From Peptococcaceae bacterium UBA6116 (lineage in GTDB: Bacteria > Bacillota > Desulfitobacteriia > Desulfitobacteriales > Syntrophobotulaceae), in assembly GCA_002423425.1 (NCBI GenBank), contig DIWC01000025.1:1-15936 (forward strand): a stretch of 15,936 nt of DNA, read 5' to 3'. The notes beneath the pieces are model-generated. The model was not told where the DNA came from. It was given only the letters and a program-made list of their open reading frames with translations, and did no database searches. The position numbers and the translations under genes were made by a program. Of the stretch, positions 6,163-15,921 are shown one piece after another; position 1 is the stretch's first letter, and every line of letters begins with the position of its first letter.

Positions 6163-6393
6163 ATGGAAACTGCAAAATTATTTGTTAATGGTCAGAGCCA
6201 AGCTGTCCGGCTGCCGAAAGAATACCGTTTTACTGGTAACGAAGTATATATTCAAAAAGTGGGTAATGCTGTTATGTTGTTTCCAAAAGAGCGTGCCTGG
6301 GAAACCTTTCTTAACGGACTTAACAGCTTTACTGATGATTTCTTTGCAGACGGACGTAATCAGGGTGTTCAAGCACCGAGGGAGACGTTATGA
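6163..6393 (+). CDS. vapB: VapB-type antitoxin (AbrB/MazE-like fold)
   Basis: This 76-residue antitoxin neutralises the VapC nuclease encoded next to it. The N-terminus METAKLFVNGQSQAVRLPKE has the swapped-hairpin AbrB/SpoVT signature, with GQSQAVRLPKEYRF typical of VapB. The C-terminal part (about 45-76, AWETFLNGLNSFTDDFFADG) is the amphipathic segment that in this family wraps around the toxin. AGGTGA lies 6-7 nt before ATG 6163. Its stop overlaps the toxin start as ATGA (6390-6393), so translation is coupled and the antitoxin is made first. Length and motifs are complete. Confidence 0.92.
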   Translation: METAKLFVNGQSQAVRLPKEYRFTGNEVYIQKVGNAVMLFPKERAWETFLNGLNSFTDDFFADGRNQGVQAPRETL

Positions 6394-6794
6394 AATACAT
6401 GCTGGATACGAATATTTGTGTGTATCTCATAAAGAAAAAACCGGAAAATGTGCTCATAAATCTACATTCGAACATAGGCGACGGCGTTGCTATTTCTGCA
6501 ATTACCCTTGCAGAACTCATACATGGCGTAGAAACAAGCACATATCCGGAAAAAAACACACTTGCACTAAATCAGTTTCTGTCCATTGTGGACATTTTGC
6601 CATTTGATGATGAAGCGGCTGCAGAATACGGGAAAATTTGCGCAACGTTACGGCGGCAAGGAACTCCGATTGGAGCTATGGATATGTTGATTGCAGCACA
6701 TGCGAGGGCTAAAGGACTTATTATTGTCACTAATAATGTCCGTGAATTTGAGCGCGTTGAGGGCCTTGGGCTCGAAAATTGGGTTAGTGCATGA
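6390..6794 (+). CDS. vapC: VapC toxin, PIN-domain ribonuclease
   Basis: This 134-residue toxin belongs to the VapC family, Mg2+-dependent endoribonucleases that usually cut initiator tRNA or rRNA and stop translation. PIN-domain residues are visible: Asp6 in MLDTNICVYLI, Glu42 in ITLAELIHGVE, Asp98 in GAMDMLIAAHA, and the TNNVREFERVEGL segment (114-126) where this subgroup carries Asn-Asn in place of a fourth Asp. Full length for the family. A GAGGGAG site lies inside vapB, 5 nt before the start. Coupled to vapB by a 4-nt overlap. All catalytic positions expected for this VapC subgroup are present, so the module is probably active. It occupies the place where an older regulator gene is cut off, which suggests it arrived by transfer. 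The RNA target cannot be predicted. Confidence 0.94.
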   Translation: MKYMLDTNICVYLIKKKPENVLINLHSNIGDGVAISAITLAELIHGVETSTYPEKNTLALNQFLSIVDILPFDDEAAAEYGKICATLRRQGTPIGAMDMLIAAHARAKGLIIVTNNVREFERVEGLGLENWVSA

Positions 6795-6836
6795 AGGTCC
6801 GTCGGAATAGCTTATCTGATCAAGAGAAGATACAAA

Positions 6837-6873
6837 GGGGGCGGAACGAAACTTTAGTTTTCGTTATGCCCCC
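6837..6873. terminator. strong stem-loop after vapC
   Basis: GGGGGC (6837-6842) pairs with GCCCCC (6868-6873), and the inner AACGAAA (6845-6851) pairs with TTTCGTT (6859-6865). A 2-by-2 internal mismatch and a 7-nt loop complete it. It lies 43 nt past the vapC stop and between vapC and the convergent transposase remnant. It is a likely terminator for vapBC although no T-run follows directly. It could instead be a leftover end of the insertion sequence. Confidence 0.6.
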
Positions 6874-6910
6874 TCACTTATTTGAGGTAAAAATTTTTGT
6901 GAATTACTCA

Positions 6911-7240
6911 TCAAAAGGCTACTGCTTTATTTATTGCTGCCATCTTCCTCATATTATGAGCAATACAGTGCAATCCCCACTCTAGTTTGACTTTCTCTAA
7001 TCCGACCTCAATTGGTCTCAAGCTTCTCATCTTCAGTCCTTCTTCTATCCCGATGAGGACAATCGGAGCAGTCCAGACACTCATACTCATATACCCGAAG
7101 CAGGCTTTAAGTGGCAGCAGCTTAAAGTGAACAATATGAGTTCTTGTTCATAGCTGCGTAAACGGGCTGGCGGAATATTCTGAGCAAGGCTACTACCCTA
7201 GAGAAAGAGAAAAGACGCATATCATTATGAGACGTCCGGG
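6911..7240 (-). mobile_element. decayed IS1182-family transposase remnant
   Basis: The minus strand from 7100 leftward reads RVYEYECLDCSDCPHRD, the cysteine cluster near the end of IS1182-type transposases. In another frame it then reads EEGLKMRSLRPIEV, followed directly by GLEKVKLEWGLHCIAHNMRK and MAA, ending at TGA 6911-6913. Intact relatives have about 20 residues (an SVFGQIK...FRRFLLR block) between IEV and GLEKV; they are missing. The two blocks are in different frames, and further upstream (about 7101-7240) the frame is interrupted by stops (7115 region), with only vague similarity. No terminal inverted repeats or target-site duplication could be identified. It is a dead, internally deleted copy. 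The rest of the interval up to 7273 shows nothing I can name. Confidence 0.7.
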
Positions 7241-7273
7241 CCGGGTTTAGTTACAGCCCCTTAATTAATGGTT

Positions 7274-10200
7274 CTATTTCAAGTCAATCTCAATCTTATG
7301 ATTATTGCCGTCATCAACTAAGGAGATGGGAAAATCATTCTGTTTAGTACCATCTATCAGAATACTTTCTTGCTGTAGGTTTTCTAATTTAACTATTATG
7401 CTATACTGAGTGCTTTTATAGCGATAGTTAATTTTGAATTCTTTCCAATTTGAGGGCACACACGGTGATATAGTCAAGTTATTGCCTTGAATCTTGATCC
7501 CCAAAATTCCTTCCAGAGCAGCCTGATACATCCACCCTGCCGCCCCCGTATACCAGCTCCATCCCCCCCGGCCAACATTAGGCTGGACAGTGTAAACATC
7601 CGCAGCCATCACATATGGCTCAGCCTTATACTTGGCTACCTCCATCATTGTTCGGGAATGATTGATGGGATTCAGCATGTTAAACAATTCCAGAGCTTTG
7701 TCCCTTTCTTTAAGTTTAGTCAGAGCTAAAACCGCCCAAATAGCAGCATGGGTGTATTGACCGCCATTTTCCCTAACACCGGGGATATACCCCTTAACAT
7801 AGCCCGGATATTTGTCGCATTTATCAAAGGGCGGAGTAAACAGTTTAAAGAATGCTTCGTCTTTATCCCATAAATATCTTTCCATTGCCAGGACAGCATC
7901 TTCCACTCTGCTTCTCTTGGCGCTTCCTGAAAGGACTGCCCAGGATTGAGCAATGGAATCAATTTGGCATTCAGTGCAGGATACTGAGCCAACCGGCGTA
8001 CCGTCATCATAATAGGCGCGGCGGTACCAGGCGCCATCCCAGGCATTTTTTTCCATATTGTCAGTAAGCTCGGCCATAATCTTTTGATATTTGTCTACCC
8101 TATTCTGATCGCCACGCTTAAGGCAAATTGGGAGAAAACTTTTGAGGATCGATAGTAAAAACCAACCCAACCAGACACTTTCACCCTTCCCTTCCCTGCC
8201 AATCGAGCTAAAGCCGTCATTCCAATCGCCAGTCCCGATTAAAGGCAAACCATGCTGACCGAATTTTAAGCTATGATCAATGGCTTTCACACAGTGTTCA
8301 TAGACCGAAGCCTGTTGTGTGCTTACAGTAGGAACAGCGTAGCGTTCATCTTCCGTTTCGGCCAGAGGGTCCTGGATAAGAAATGGTGTATTTTCATCCA
8401 GAATACTATCGTCACCGCAATGTTCAATATAATCTGCTGTCACATAAGGCAGCCAGAGTAAATCGTCCGAAAACTTGGTTCTTATCCCCCTTCCTTTTTC
8501 TGAGTGCCACCAATGCTGAACATCGCCTTCCAAAAATTGTCTGGAACTATGGAGAATGATCTGTTTTTTTGCAATTTCCGGTTTTAAGGCGGCAAAGGAC
8601 ATAACGTCCTGTAATTGATCCCGGAAGCCAAATGCGCCTCCGGCCTGGTAGTAAGCAGAACGAGCCCAAATCCTGCACACTAAAGTTTGATAGAGAAGCC
8701 AGCGGTTAAATAACAGGTCAAGGGTTGGTTCCGGAGTCTTTATTTGGATAATGGATAATAGATCATCCCAGTAGGCAAGGACTTCCTGGTGAGATTCTAC
8801 AAGTTTATTATTATTTTGAAAGGACTTTAGTAAAGACAAAGCGGAGTTTTTATCTTCGGCATCACCGATTAGAAAATAAAATGTCTTCTCTTCCTCTGGT
8901 TGTAAGGTTATTCCAATCTGTATAACGGCACAGGGATCGATACAGTTGCCTGTTATTTCTGATAACATTTCTTTTTGGGGACCAAGTGGTTCTTGCAGAC
9001 TGTGGTTTATTCCGATGAAGTCTTTACGTTCGCAAGTAAAAGACTTAAAGGTTCCTCCGAATGTACTTAAGAAAGCTACACGACCGAAGAATTCTTCCTG
9101 GTAGACATTACGGCAACAGAGAGCATCATCATCAAATAATTCGGTAAATAAATAGGGGGTATTTTGATCTCTATGAACACCTAAAACCCATTCCAGATAA
9201 TAATAAGCTGAAAGATTTTTTTTTGAATTGCTGTTATTTGTCAGCTTAAGCTGTACTATTTTAATACTTTTGGTCAAAGGTACATAAATTGTTGTTTCTT
9301 GATATATCTCATGACTATGGTGTTCAAAGGCCGAATACCCCTGTCCATGTCTGACAACATAAGGCTGAAAATCTTTTGCCGGTTGAGGTGTTGGCGACCA
9401 TATTTTCCCGCTATCCTCGTCTTTTAAATAGATTGCTTCCCCGCTAATGTCCAGTAAAGGATCATTGGACCAAGGAGAAAGTTTATATTCCCTGCTGTTT
9501 TGTGACCAGGTGTAACTTGAGCCGGCTTCGGTTACAAATGTTCCGAACCCGGGGTTGGCTATAACATTGATCCATGGTAAAGGTGTTGGATTGGTACGAT
9601 CAATAAGCATTAAGTATTCTTTGCCATCTTTAGTAAAGCCGCCATATCCATTGAAATAATCCAGTTTCTCTTTGATCTTATTTTTTAAATGGGCATATTC
9701 GGATTTAACATTCTCTTTTTTTTGACGCGAGTATTGTTTCTGCTTTAAGCTGAATTGATCTCCCAGCCGCACTGATTTAGTTATCTGATTGTTTAAAGAA
9801 CCGTTTTCTCCGGAAAAAATTACACTGGCTACAGTATGCAACAAAACAATTACTTCGTTGGAGAGTTGGTCTTTTTTCAAAAGATACACTCCCCCCGGTT
9901 TATTGACAAGCTTACGGACATGGCTTACGCCGATCTTCTCCTGAATTAGGTCTTGGGTAGATTGGAAATAACCTGTATTGTCTTCGTTTAAAACAATAAG
10001 ATCAATAAAAAGGCCTTTCATTTTCCAGTATTCATGGATCTTTAACATCTCATCTACCAATCTGTGCTGGTTGTTTTCTTGGATTTTTAAGAGGATGATT
10101 GGATAATCACCCGAGATTCCATAAGGCCAAAGAGAGGATTGTCCCAGTTGGTTGTCACTAATAGATTTGTTGAAGCGTGCCGGTCCCGGGAAAACAATTT

Positions 10201-13200
10201 GACTTGCCAGACTGGATATCAGACCAGCTTCATCAAATGTTAGGTTAAGATTCGTTAATTCCATAAGGTTTTGGGACCAAGACAGCTCTTTTGCCTGTTG
10301 AATCGCATGGCTGTTGCGGTACTTATCGGCAAGCCTAAAGACTTCCTCTTTACTTTCCCCGATTCCGGTCAAATAATAGACATTTACTGTTCTTCCGGCC
10401 TCGACTCTTACTGTGCCCCTCAGGCTCATAATAGGATCAAGTACTGCGCCTATTGACTTTGATAATGGTTGATTATAATCCATTGCTTTAGGATTAGCCA
10501 AAGTCCTTCCACGTCCGATAAACCTTACCCGGTCAGTTTCATATTCCGGTTCCCCAATTGTCTCGCCGTCAACAAAAAAAGTATGCATTAAGCATAATTC
10601 TTTTTCATGAAGGTGTCGTGACCGGCGAAAAGCAAATAAAGTGTCCCTCTCTATACCGGTTTGGACAAATAGTTTGCTGAAAGAAGGATGAGCAATATCC
10701 GCAGACAAGCGGTCCAATACTACTTCCAAATAACTGGTAAGTTGAATATCCCTTGAATATTGACTTAGATTAGTCAGAGTAATTCTCCTAACCTCAATGG
10801 GATCCCCCGGGGTAACGAAGACAGCCATTTTGGTAAGAATGTTACCATCTTTTCTGGAAAACTTCACGGTGTTAGGAAAACATGTTACTTTATAATCTTC
10901 ACCGGGATAATCCAGAGGTTTGGAAGCAGCCGACCATACTTCACCCGAATTAAGATTTTTAATATAGATAAATGTGCCATACATATCTAAAGTAGGATCT
11001 TCACGCCAGCGGTTGATAAAAATGTCGTTGTGTCGGCTGTAGCCGGAGCCCGACAGCGTAAGCATCACGGAGTACTCCCCATTGGAGATGAAACTAGTAT
11101 GGGGAATCCTTGTATCGGGAGTAAAATAAACTATGGGCTTTTCGCCTTGTTTGCGCGATATAGCGAGAACCTTTTCTTCATTTACTTCTTCAATAATTGG
11201 GTTAAATGTGTATTCCTTAAGCGGTATCTGCTCCTGGAGCAAAAGTTCTACGGATTTAATAACTGGCTCTCGATGAAATCGCTCCTGCATTTTGTTATGT
11301 TTGATTACGTTGTTTATGGATAGAAAACTCATACCCTGGTGATGAGACATATAGCTTTTAACTAAACTGAATTCTACATTAAAAGGGACACGGGAACGGG
11401 TAAAATCTATTGCTTCATAAAGCCCATACCGGCCATTAGCCCCATTGTTTTTCATTAACCTTAAGTTTTTCATACTGTTTCTAAAATCAATTGGTAAAGC
11501 CATAAAAGTAGAGTACGGGGAAATCACCATATCTTTAGATAACCCTCTTTTTAAGCCCAGTCCAGGGACTCCGAAAGCTTTGTATTGATAATTAGACTGG
11601 ATGTCAAATGAAAAAAAACCCGATTCTGATATTCCCCAAGGAGTATTCGCTTTTTTCCCATATGCTTGTTGGATTCTGACAACTGATTTATAAGACTCGT
11701 CTAAGAGCGTGCCGCGATAGTTCTTTATTAGAATTAATGGCATTAAATATTCAAACATTGTTCCACTCCAAGCAACAAGGCTCCGGTTTCCTTCAATCCT
11801 GGTAAGCGGACGGGCCACCTTAAACCAATGAGATTCCGGAACATCTCCTTTAGCTATGGCAAAGAGACTGGTTTGCCGGGCTTCGGAAGCCAACAAGTCA
11901 TAATAAGATTTATCAAGTCTCTGTTCACTGATATTATAGCCAATCGAAAAGAGCCTTTTTTGGTTATCAAAAAGAGGTTTGAAGTCCATCTGAAAAGCAA
12001 TTTTTTCGAGTTGTCTCTGCAGTCTATGAGATCTTAGCATCAGAAGGACTACGTTTTTCAAACCCTTTTTGAGCAATGTTATTGCCTCTGGAGACAGCGT
12101 ATTTCCCTGCTCTTGGATAAGGGAAAAGTATTTTTTAATCAATTTCTTTGCTGTAAGTTTTTCTAAGCCCTGAAAAGATGACGACTGATCCGTGATGTTT
12201 AGATATGGAAAGTACATAAGCAATGACCTATTATAGTCTTTAAGCATTTGCATAAGGGCAGTAACCCAAAAACTTGTTCCTTTTTGCTTTTCCAGAGTAT
12301 TAAGCTGTTTAAGCCACTTAGAAATAAATTGATAAGCAGAATGAATAGTAATTGATTTAGAATCTTTCAATTCCTTAAACTCTAGGCTTAAGTTTTCCAT
12401 GATTTCTGGTTTTTCGTCATTTTCTTCCACTATCAACCGGTAGGTATCTTCAAGACCCTTAAGGATAGATTCTTCAAAAATTGGTTTTTGGCTAAGCTCA
12501 TCAAGCCCATTTTTAAGAGAAATAAGATAGGTTGCGAAATTCCCGCTATCTACAGTCGAAATATAAGGCGGCTGGAGAGGTTCGAGGGTGTGGGTATTGT
12601 ACCAATTATATATATGACCGTTCCATTTAGGAACTTTTCTAATGGTATTTAAAGTCTGGCCAATTCTTTTCAACATCGTGTACTTAGATATATAACCTAG
12701 ATCCTCTGCCCCTAAATAAGCCAGCAAAGCAAGTCCGATATTGGTTGGCGAGGTACGCTGCGCGGCACCTTTATATGGTTCAAGCTGAATGTTGTCCGGC
12801 GGTAAATAATTGTTTTCCTGGTCAACAAAAAAATCAAAGAATGCCCAGATTTGTCTTGCCCACTTTCTGAGTTCGACCTTGTCTTCTTCTAAAACTTCCG
12901 TAGGCTCTTCAGCAAACGGTAAACTAAGTCTATAAGCTAAAAGTGGTGAACACAGCCAAACCAGGATCAGGACTGTCAAAAAAATGCCTGTGGCAATGCC
13001 GGTAAAATAATATCCAAGGAAAAATATCAAACTAAGTACTACCCCAGGAAGCATGTGTTTGTAAAATGTTTTAGGTTGTAAAGCTACCTGTTTTTCCGAG
13101 TCTGCAGCTGTTTCCCACTCTAAAAGCGAACGTTTGGTAAAGACTTGTCTAACAATACTTCGTATTACCGCATCTGTTTGCAGATAGGCTTGATACGGCA

Positions 13201-15793
13201 TTACAGTTACGGCAAAAAGAATTTGGGATAACTCTACCTCACATTCATATTTTAAAATTCTTAGGGTAAGACTGCGATCAATAACTCTTCCAATCATATT
13301 AAGTAAAAACGGCAGCCCCAAACTCAGGACAATTAATGCCGCTAACCAAGCAATAATTTGATGTGAAAAAGTAAAAGCCAAAAACAGAATCAATAATTGT
13401 AAAGGAACCTCAATACTTCGCCTAAGATTATCAACTATTTTCCAGCGAGAAATGAGCGATAAGTCCTTGTTAAAGATGTAACGCGCTATCTGCCAATCTC
13501 CCCTAATCCAGCGGTGGATACGTTTCGTATAGGCTAGATATTTTGTCGGGTAACCGTCAAAAAGTTCAATATCAGTCGCTAATCCGGTCCGGGTAAATAA
13601 ACCCTCAATTAAATCGTGGCTGAGAATAGTATTTTCCGGAAAGTATTCCTTAGTTAAGGTATGAAATACTTTAAGATCATAGATTCCTTTGCCTGTAAAT
13701 ATACCCTCTCCAAATAAATCCTGGTAAATATCAGAGATTGCACAAGTATAAGGATCTATTCCGGCTGTGCCTGTATACATGGTTGAAAAAGGCGTGGCAA
13801 AAGCACTTGTCGCCGTCAAGCCAATTCTAGGCTGAATAATCCCGTACCCGGATTCTACTTTATTTAAATTATTATGAATCTTTGCTTTTTGCATCGGATG
13901 AGCAATCGTGCCAATTAATTTACGCGCCGCATCCCTTGGCAGAATAGTATCGGCATCAAGCGTAATAACATAGCTTATACTTTTTAAAGAAGCAATTGAA
14001 CCTGCTTGAATAAAATAACTTGTTTCGCCTTCAGCTAGAAGAAGGCAATTGAATTCAATTAGCTTTCCCCTTTTTCTCTCCCAACCCATCCAGAGCTTCT
14101 CTTTGTTATTCCATTTTCTGCAGCGATGAAAATAGAAAAATTTATCTCCATAATGGTTATTTAGTTTTTTAATTTGTTTAATTCCTGCTTCGACGATTTC
14201 TTTATCGCCCGGCATGTTTTCTTCCGGAGCATCGCTAAAATCTCCTAAGATTGCAAAATATAGGTTTTCCTCGCGGTTGTTTAAATAATGGGTCTCCAGT
14301 TGTTTAATTTGTTCCCGGACTTTAGCGGCTGAATTAAAAATAGCAGGAATAACGACGATTGTCTTAAAATCGTCCGGTATCCCATTCGCCAAGTCATATT
14401 TAGGAAGAAAACTGGCTTTTAATATTTTGCAAAATAATCTATTTGTAAAGTAAACTCCTATCCCATTAAATAAAAGAAGTGAGGAAACAGCCAAAATGAT
14501 GATCGTTCCAACAGAGACTGACCATATTTGGGTCTGAATGATTCCGAGGAAAATGGCATATGGCAATAAGGTTGTGAGTAGAATCATTCCCAGGTAGGAT
14601 AAGGTTGGGTAATTGCGGTGAATGGAGGATAAACCATGGAAAGACTGGCGTACTTTGCCCCAAGTTGCAGTAAGTTCTTTCTCCAACTGCATTCTTCCCT
14701 TACCCAGTAAATAAAACCCGACATGATTAGCAGGCGTATCTTGGGCTTCATTAGCCAAATTTTCCAACGTTTTAGCCACAGTTACTTCTAAAATATTATA
14801 CTTTCCGGCCAGACTTTCTATCTCGTGCCTGTATTTGTCCCGCGATTCGAAATCCATCTTCGCAAAAACCTTAGCAGGGTCACACTCCAGTATTTGTTGA
14901 ACAAGGCTGACTTTTTCGAAAAATTCCGACCAGTTCTCGGAGTTGATCATTTTAATAGCAGCAATGATATTGCCCATCAAAACGCCATAAGATGTAAGGT
15001 AGTATTGTTCAGAAGCAATAGTTTTTTCGACGGTCATATTCTGTTTACTGGCAACGTTATCAAGCCAATGAAGGAGAATCTTTGCATCTGAACCATGTTC
15101 CTTCAGCCGTCTTGCCACTCTCTCAACATATACGGACGAAAAGGATTTGCTGATATCCAGTTCCTGGTTAGATAGACTAATCTCTTCTTTTTGCTGGCCA
15201 AAAACAGAATTCAGCCAACTCTCTGCATTTTGTCTTTCTTTTTGAATGTAGATAATACGTTCAACTTGATAAAAAATCTTTTCTAACATGATAACTTTCA
15301 GCATGATAGGAATAGCCCAAATCTCGGCCGACAAAAGTGGTGCTTCCGTTTGATAATTATGAATAAACTGTTTTAATTGTTGAAAGTCCAACTCATTTTC
15401 TTTATATTTTACGAATTCAGAAACCAGCAGGTAGATTCTTGGATAGCCCGCCATATCCCCACCGGCTAAATACCTTAGCTTGGATTCAAATTGTTTAGAT
15501 AAATCTTTTAGCAACTCGTTGCTAAGCTCATTAATAAGGTAATAATTATCCAGGTACCACTCGGCAGAAGGAATATGGTCTTCGGTTTTATAATAATATT
15601 CATTGATTTTAACATAGGCACTTTTGATAAAGGTGCTTTGATCCTTAATTACTGGTAAAAGACTTTTTCCCTTATTTTTAAGGCCTAACCAATTATGAAA
15701 CTGGGCAATTTCTGCCGCGTAGCCGGCTATATTCTTGTTGCTGTCATTTTTATCAGAATTAATCTTAGGAAAGATAGTACTCGATGTCTTCAT
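7274..15793 (-). CDS. cyclic beta-1,2-glucan synthase (NdvB/ChvB family), GT84 + middle transglycosylase + GH94
   Basis: This 2839-residue membrane protein makes cyclic beta-1,2-glucan from UDP-glucose; NdvB/ChvB/Cgs proteins are about 2830-2870 residues. Residues 1-400 are a soluble helical N-terminus. Helices at about 402-450 precede the GT84 domain, which has VVIPAIFN (480-487), TLDADT (611-616, metal/UDP-binding Asp), SHDLIEG (725-731) and RIHRWIRGDWQ (758-768). More helices follow (about 797-835, 855-872, 912-955). Residues about 1280-1500 are the glycoamylase-like middle domain (WSGTMFEYLMP, GRYGLYEAIDFT, YMSHHQGMSF), reported to do the cyclisation and classed GH189. Two GH94 N-type beta domains start near 1570 and 2080. 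The GH94 catalytic barrel (about 2360-2770) has GDWNDG (2522-2527, general acid region), His2682 and YTGAAGWM (2748-2755, phosphate loop); in Brucella it trims chain length. ATG 15791-15793 follows GGGG at 7 nt. No exporter gene is adjacent. The frame is uninterrupted. Confidence 0.93.
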   Translation of the reverse strand: MKTSSTIFPKINSDKNDSNKNIAGYAAEIAQFHNWLGLKNKGKSLLPVIKDQSTFIKSAYVKINEYYYKTEDHIPSAEWYLDNYYLINELSNELLKDLSKQFESKLRYLAGGDMAGYPRIYLLVSEFVKYKENELDFQQLKQFIHNYQTEAPLLSAEIWAIPIMLKVIMLEKIFYQVERIIYIQKERQNAESWLNSVFGQQKEEISLSNQELDISKSFSSVYVERVARRLKEHGSDAKILLHWLDNVASKQNMTVEKTIASEQYYLTSYGVLMGNIIAAIKMINSENWSEFFEKVSLVQQILECDPAKVFAKMDFESRDKYRHEIESLAGKYNILEVTVAKTLENLANEAQDTPANHVGFYLLGKGRMQLEKELTATWGKVRQSFHGLSSIHRNYPTLSYLGMILLTTLLPYAIFLGIIQTQIWSVSVGTIIILAVSSLLLFNGIGVYFTNRLFCKILKASFLPKYDLANGIPDDFKTIVVIPAIFNSAAKVREQIKQLETHYLNNREENLYFAILGDFSDAPEENMPGDKEIVEAGIKQIKKLNNHYGDKFFYFHRCRKWNNKEKLWMGWERKRGKLIEFNCLLLAEGETSYFIQAGSIASLKSISYVITLDADTILPRDAARKLIGTIAHPMQKAKIHNNLNKVESGYGIIQPRIGLTATSAFATPFSTMYTGTAGIDPYTCAISDIYQDLFGEGIFTGKGIYDLKVFHTLTKEYFPENTILSHDLIEGLFTRTGLATDIELFDGYPTKYLAYTKRIHRWIRGDWQIARYIFNKDLSLISRWKIVDNLRRSIEVPLQLLILFLAFTFSHQIIAWLAALIVLSLGLPFLLNMIGRVIDRSLTLRILKYECEVELSQILFAVTVMPYQAYLQTDAVIRSIVRQVFTKRSLLEWETAADSEKQVALQPKTFYKHMLPGVVLSLIFFLGYYFTGIATGIFLTVLILVWLCSPLLAYRLSLPFAEEPTEVLEEDKVELRKWARQIWAFFDFFVDQENNYLPPDNIQLEPYKGAAQRTSPTNIGLALLAYLGAEDLGYISKYTMLKRIGQTLNTIRKVPKWNGHIYNWYNTHTLEPLQPPYISTVDSGNFATYLISLKNGLDELSQKPIFEESILKGLEDTYRLIVEENDEKPEIMENLSLEFKELKDSKSITIHSAYQFISKWLKQLNTLEKQKGTSFWVTALMQMLKDYNRSLLMYFPYLNITDQSSSFQGLEKLTAKKLIKKYFSLIQEQGNTLSPEAITLLKKGLKNVVLLMLRSHRLQRQLEKIAFQMDFKPLFDNQKRLFSIGYNISEQRLDKSYYDLLASEARQTSLFAIAKGDVPESHWFKVARPLTRIEGNRSLVAWSGTMFEYLMPLILIKNYRGTLLDESYKSVVRIQQAYGKKANTPWGISESGFFSFDIQSNYQYKAFGVPGLGLKRGLSKDMVISPYSTFMALPIDFRNSMKNLRLMKNNGANGRYGLYEAIDFTRSRVPFNVEFSLVKSYMSHHQGMSFLSINNVIKHNKMQERFHREPVIKSVELLLQEQIPLKEYTFNPIIEEVNEEKVLAISRKQGEKPIVYFTPDTRIPHTSFISNGEYSVMLTLSGSGYSRHNDIFINRWREDPTLDMYGTFIYIKNLNSGEVWSAASKPLDYPGEDYKVTCFPNTVKFSRKDGNILTKMAVFVTPGDPIEVRRITLTNLSQYSRDIQLTSYLEVVLDRLSADIAHPSFSKLFVQTGIERDTLFAFRRSRHLHEKELCLMHTFFVDGETIGEPEYETDRVRFIGRGRTLANPKAMDYNQPLSKSIGAVLDPIMSLRGTVRVEAGRTVNVYYLTGIGESKEEVFRLADKYRNSHAIQQAKELSWSQNLMELTNLNLTFDEAGLISSLASQIVFPGPARFNKSISDNQLGQSSLWPYGISGDYPIILLKIQENNQHRLVDEMLKIHEYWKMKGLFIDLIVLNEDNTGYFQSTQDLIQEKIGVSHVRKLVNKPGGVYLLKKDQLSNEVIVLLHTVASVIFSGENGSLNNQITKSVRLGDQFSLKQKQYSRQKKENVKSEYAHLKNKIKEKLDYFNGYGGFTKDGKEYLMLIDRTNPTPLPWINVIANPGFGTFVTEAGSSYTWSQNSREYKLSPWSNDPLLDISGEAIYLKDEDSGKIWSPTPQPAKDFQPYVVRHGQGYSAFEHHSHEIYQETTIYVPLTKSIKIVQLKLTNNSNSKKNLSAYYYLEWVLGVHRDQNTPYLFTELFDDDALCCRNVYQEEFFGRVAFLSTFGGTFKSFTCERKDFIGINHSLQEPLGPQKEMLSEITGNCIDPCAVIQIGITLQPEEEKTFYFLIGDAEDKNSALSLLKSFQNNNKLVESHQEVLAYWDDLLSIIQIKTPEPTLDLLFNRWLLYQTLVCRIWARSAYYQAGGAFGFRDQLQDVMSFAALKPEIAKKQIILHSSRQFLEGDVQHWWHSEKGRGIRTKFSDDLLWLPYVTADYIEHCGDDSILDENTPFLIQDPLAETEDERYAVPTVSTQQASVYEHCVKAIDHSLKFGQHGLPLIGTGDWNDGFSSIGREGKGESVWLGWFLLSILKSFLPICLKRGDQNRVDKYQKIMAELTDNMEKNAWDGAWYRRAYYDDGTPVGSVSCTECQIDSIAQSWAVLSGSAKRSRVEDAVLAMERYLWDKDEAFFKLFTPPFDKCDKYPGYVKGYIPGVRENGGQYTHAAIWAVLALTKLKERDKALELFNMLNPINHSRTMMEVAKYKAEPYVMAADVYTVQPNVGRGGWSWYTGAAGWMYQAALEGILGIKIQGNNLTISPCVPSNWKEFKINYRYKSTQYSIIVKLENLQQESILIDGTKQNDFPISLVDDGNNHKIEIDLK

Positions 15794-15826
15794 ATTTCAA
15801 CCCCAAAACATAATTTTTCTTTATTC

Positions 15827-15832
15827 ATTATG
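15827..15832 (-). promoter_or_regulatory. candidate -10 box of the glucan synthase gene
   Basis: The minus strand reads CATAAT, five of six to consensus, 33 nt before the ATG. No good -35 stands at 16-18 nt. Because the preceding transcript appears to end at the terminator at 15887-15921, the gene needs its own promoter somewhere in 15794-15886. Confidence 0.3.
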
Positions 15833-15886
15833 TCCATTTCTCTTAGCAAAATTCGTTAACCTGGCAAGTTACTGCAAAAATGGAAT

Positions 15887-15921
15887 AAAAAAACATTCTT
15901 TCCTTATAAAGAAAAGAATGT
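15887..15921 (-). terminator. intrinsic terminator of the gene upstream of the window's right end
   Basis: On the minus strand ACATTCTTT (15913-15921) pairs with AAAGAATGT (15893-15901), extended by a 3-bp inner pairing (CTT/AAG) after one mismatch. Seven T residues follow (complement of 15887-15893). It therefore ends a leftward transcript entering from beyond 15936 and separates it from the glucan synthase gene. Confidence 0.8.

Noticed and set aside
7726..8046. 106-codon open frame on the minus strand inside the glucan synthase gene
   Set aside because: It is an alternate frame of the conserved GH94 domain, with proline-rich low-complexity translation and no ribosome binding site.
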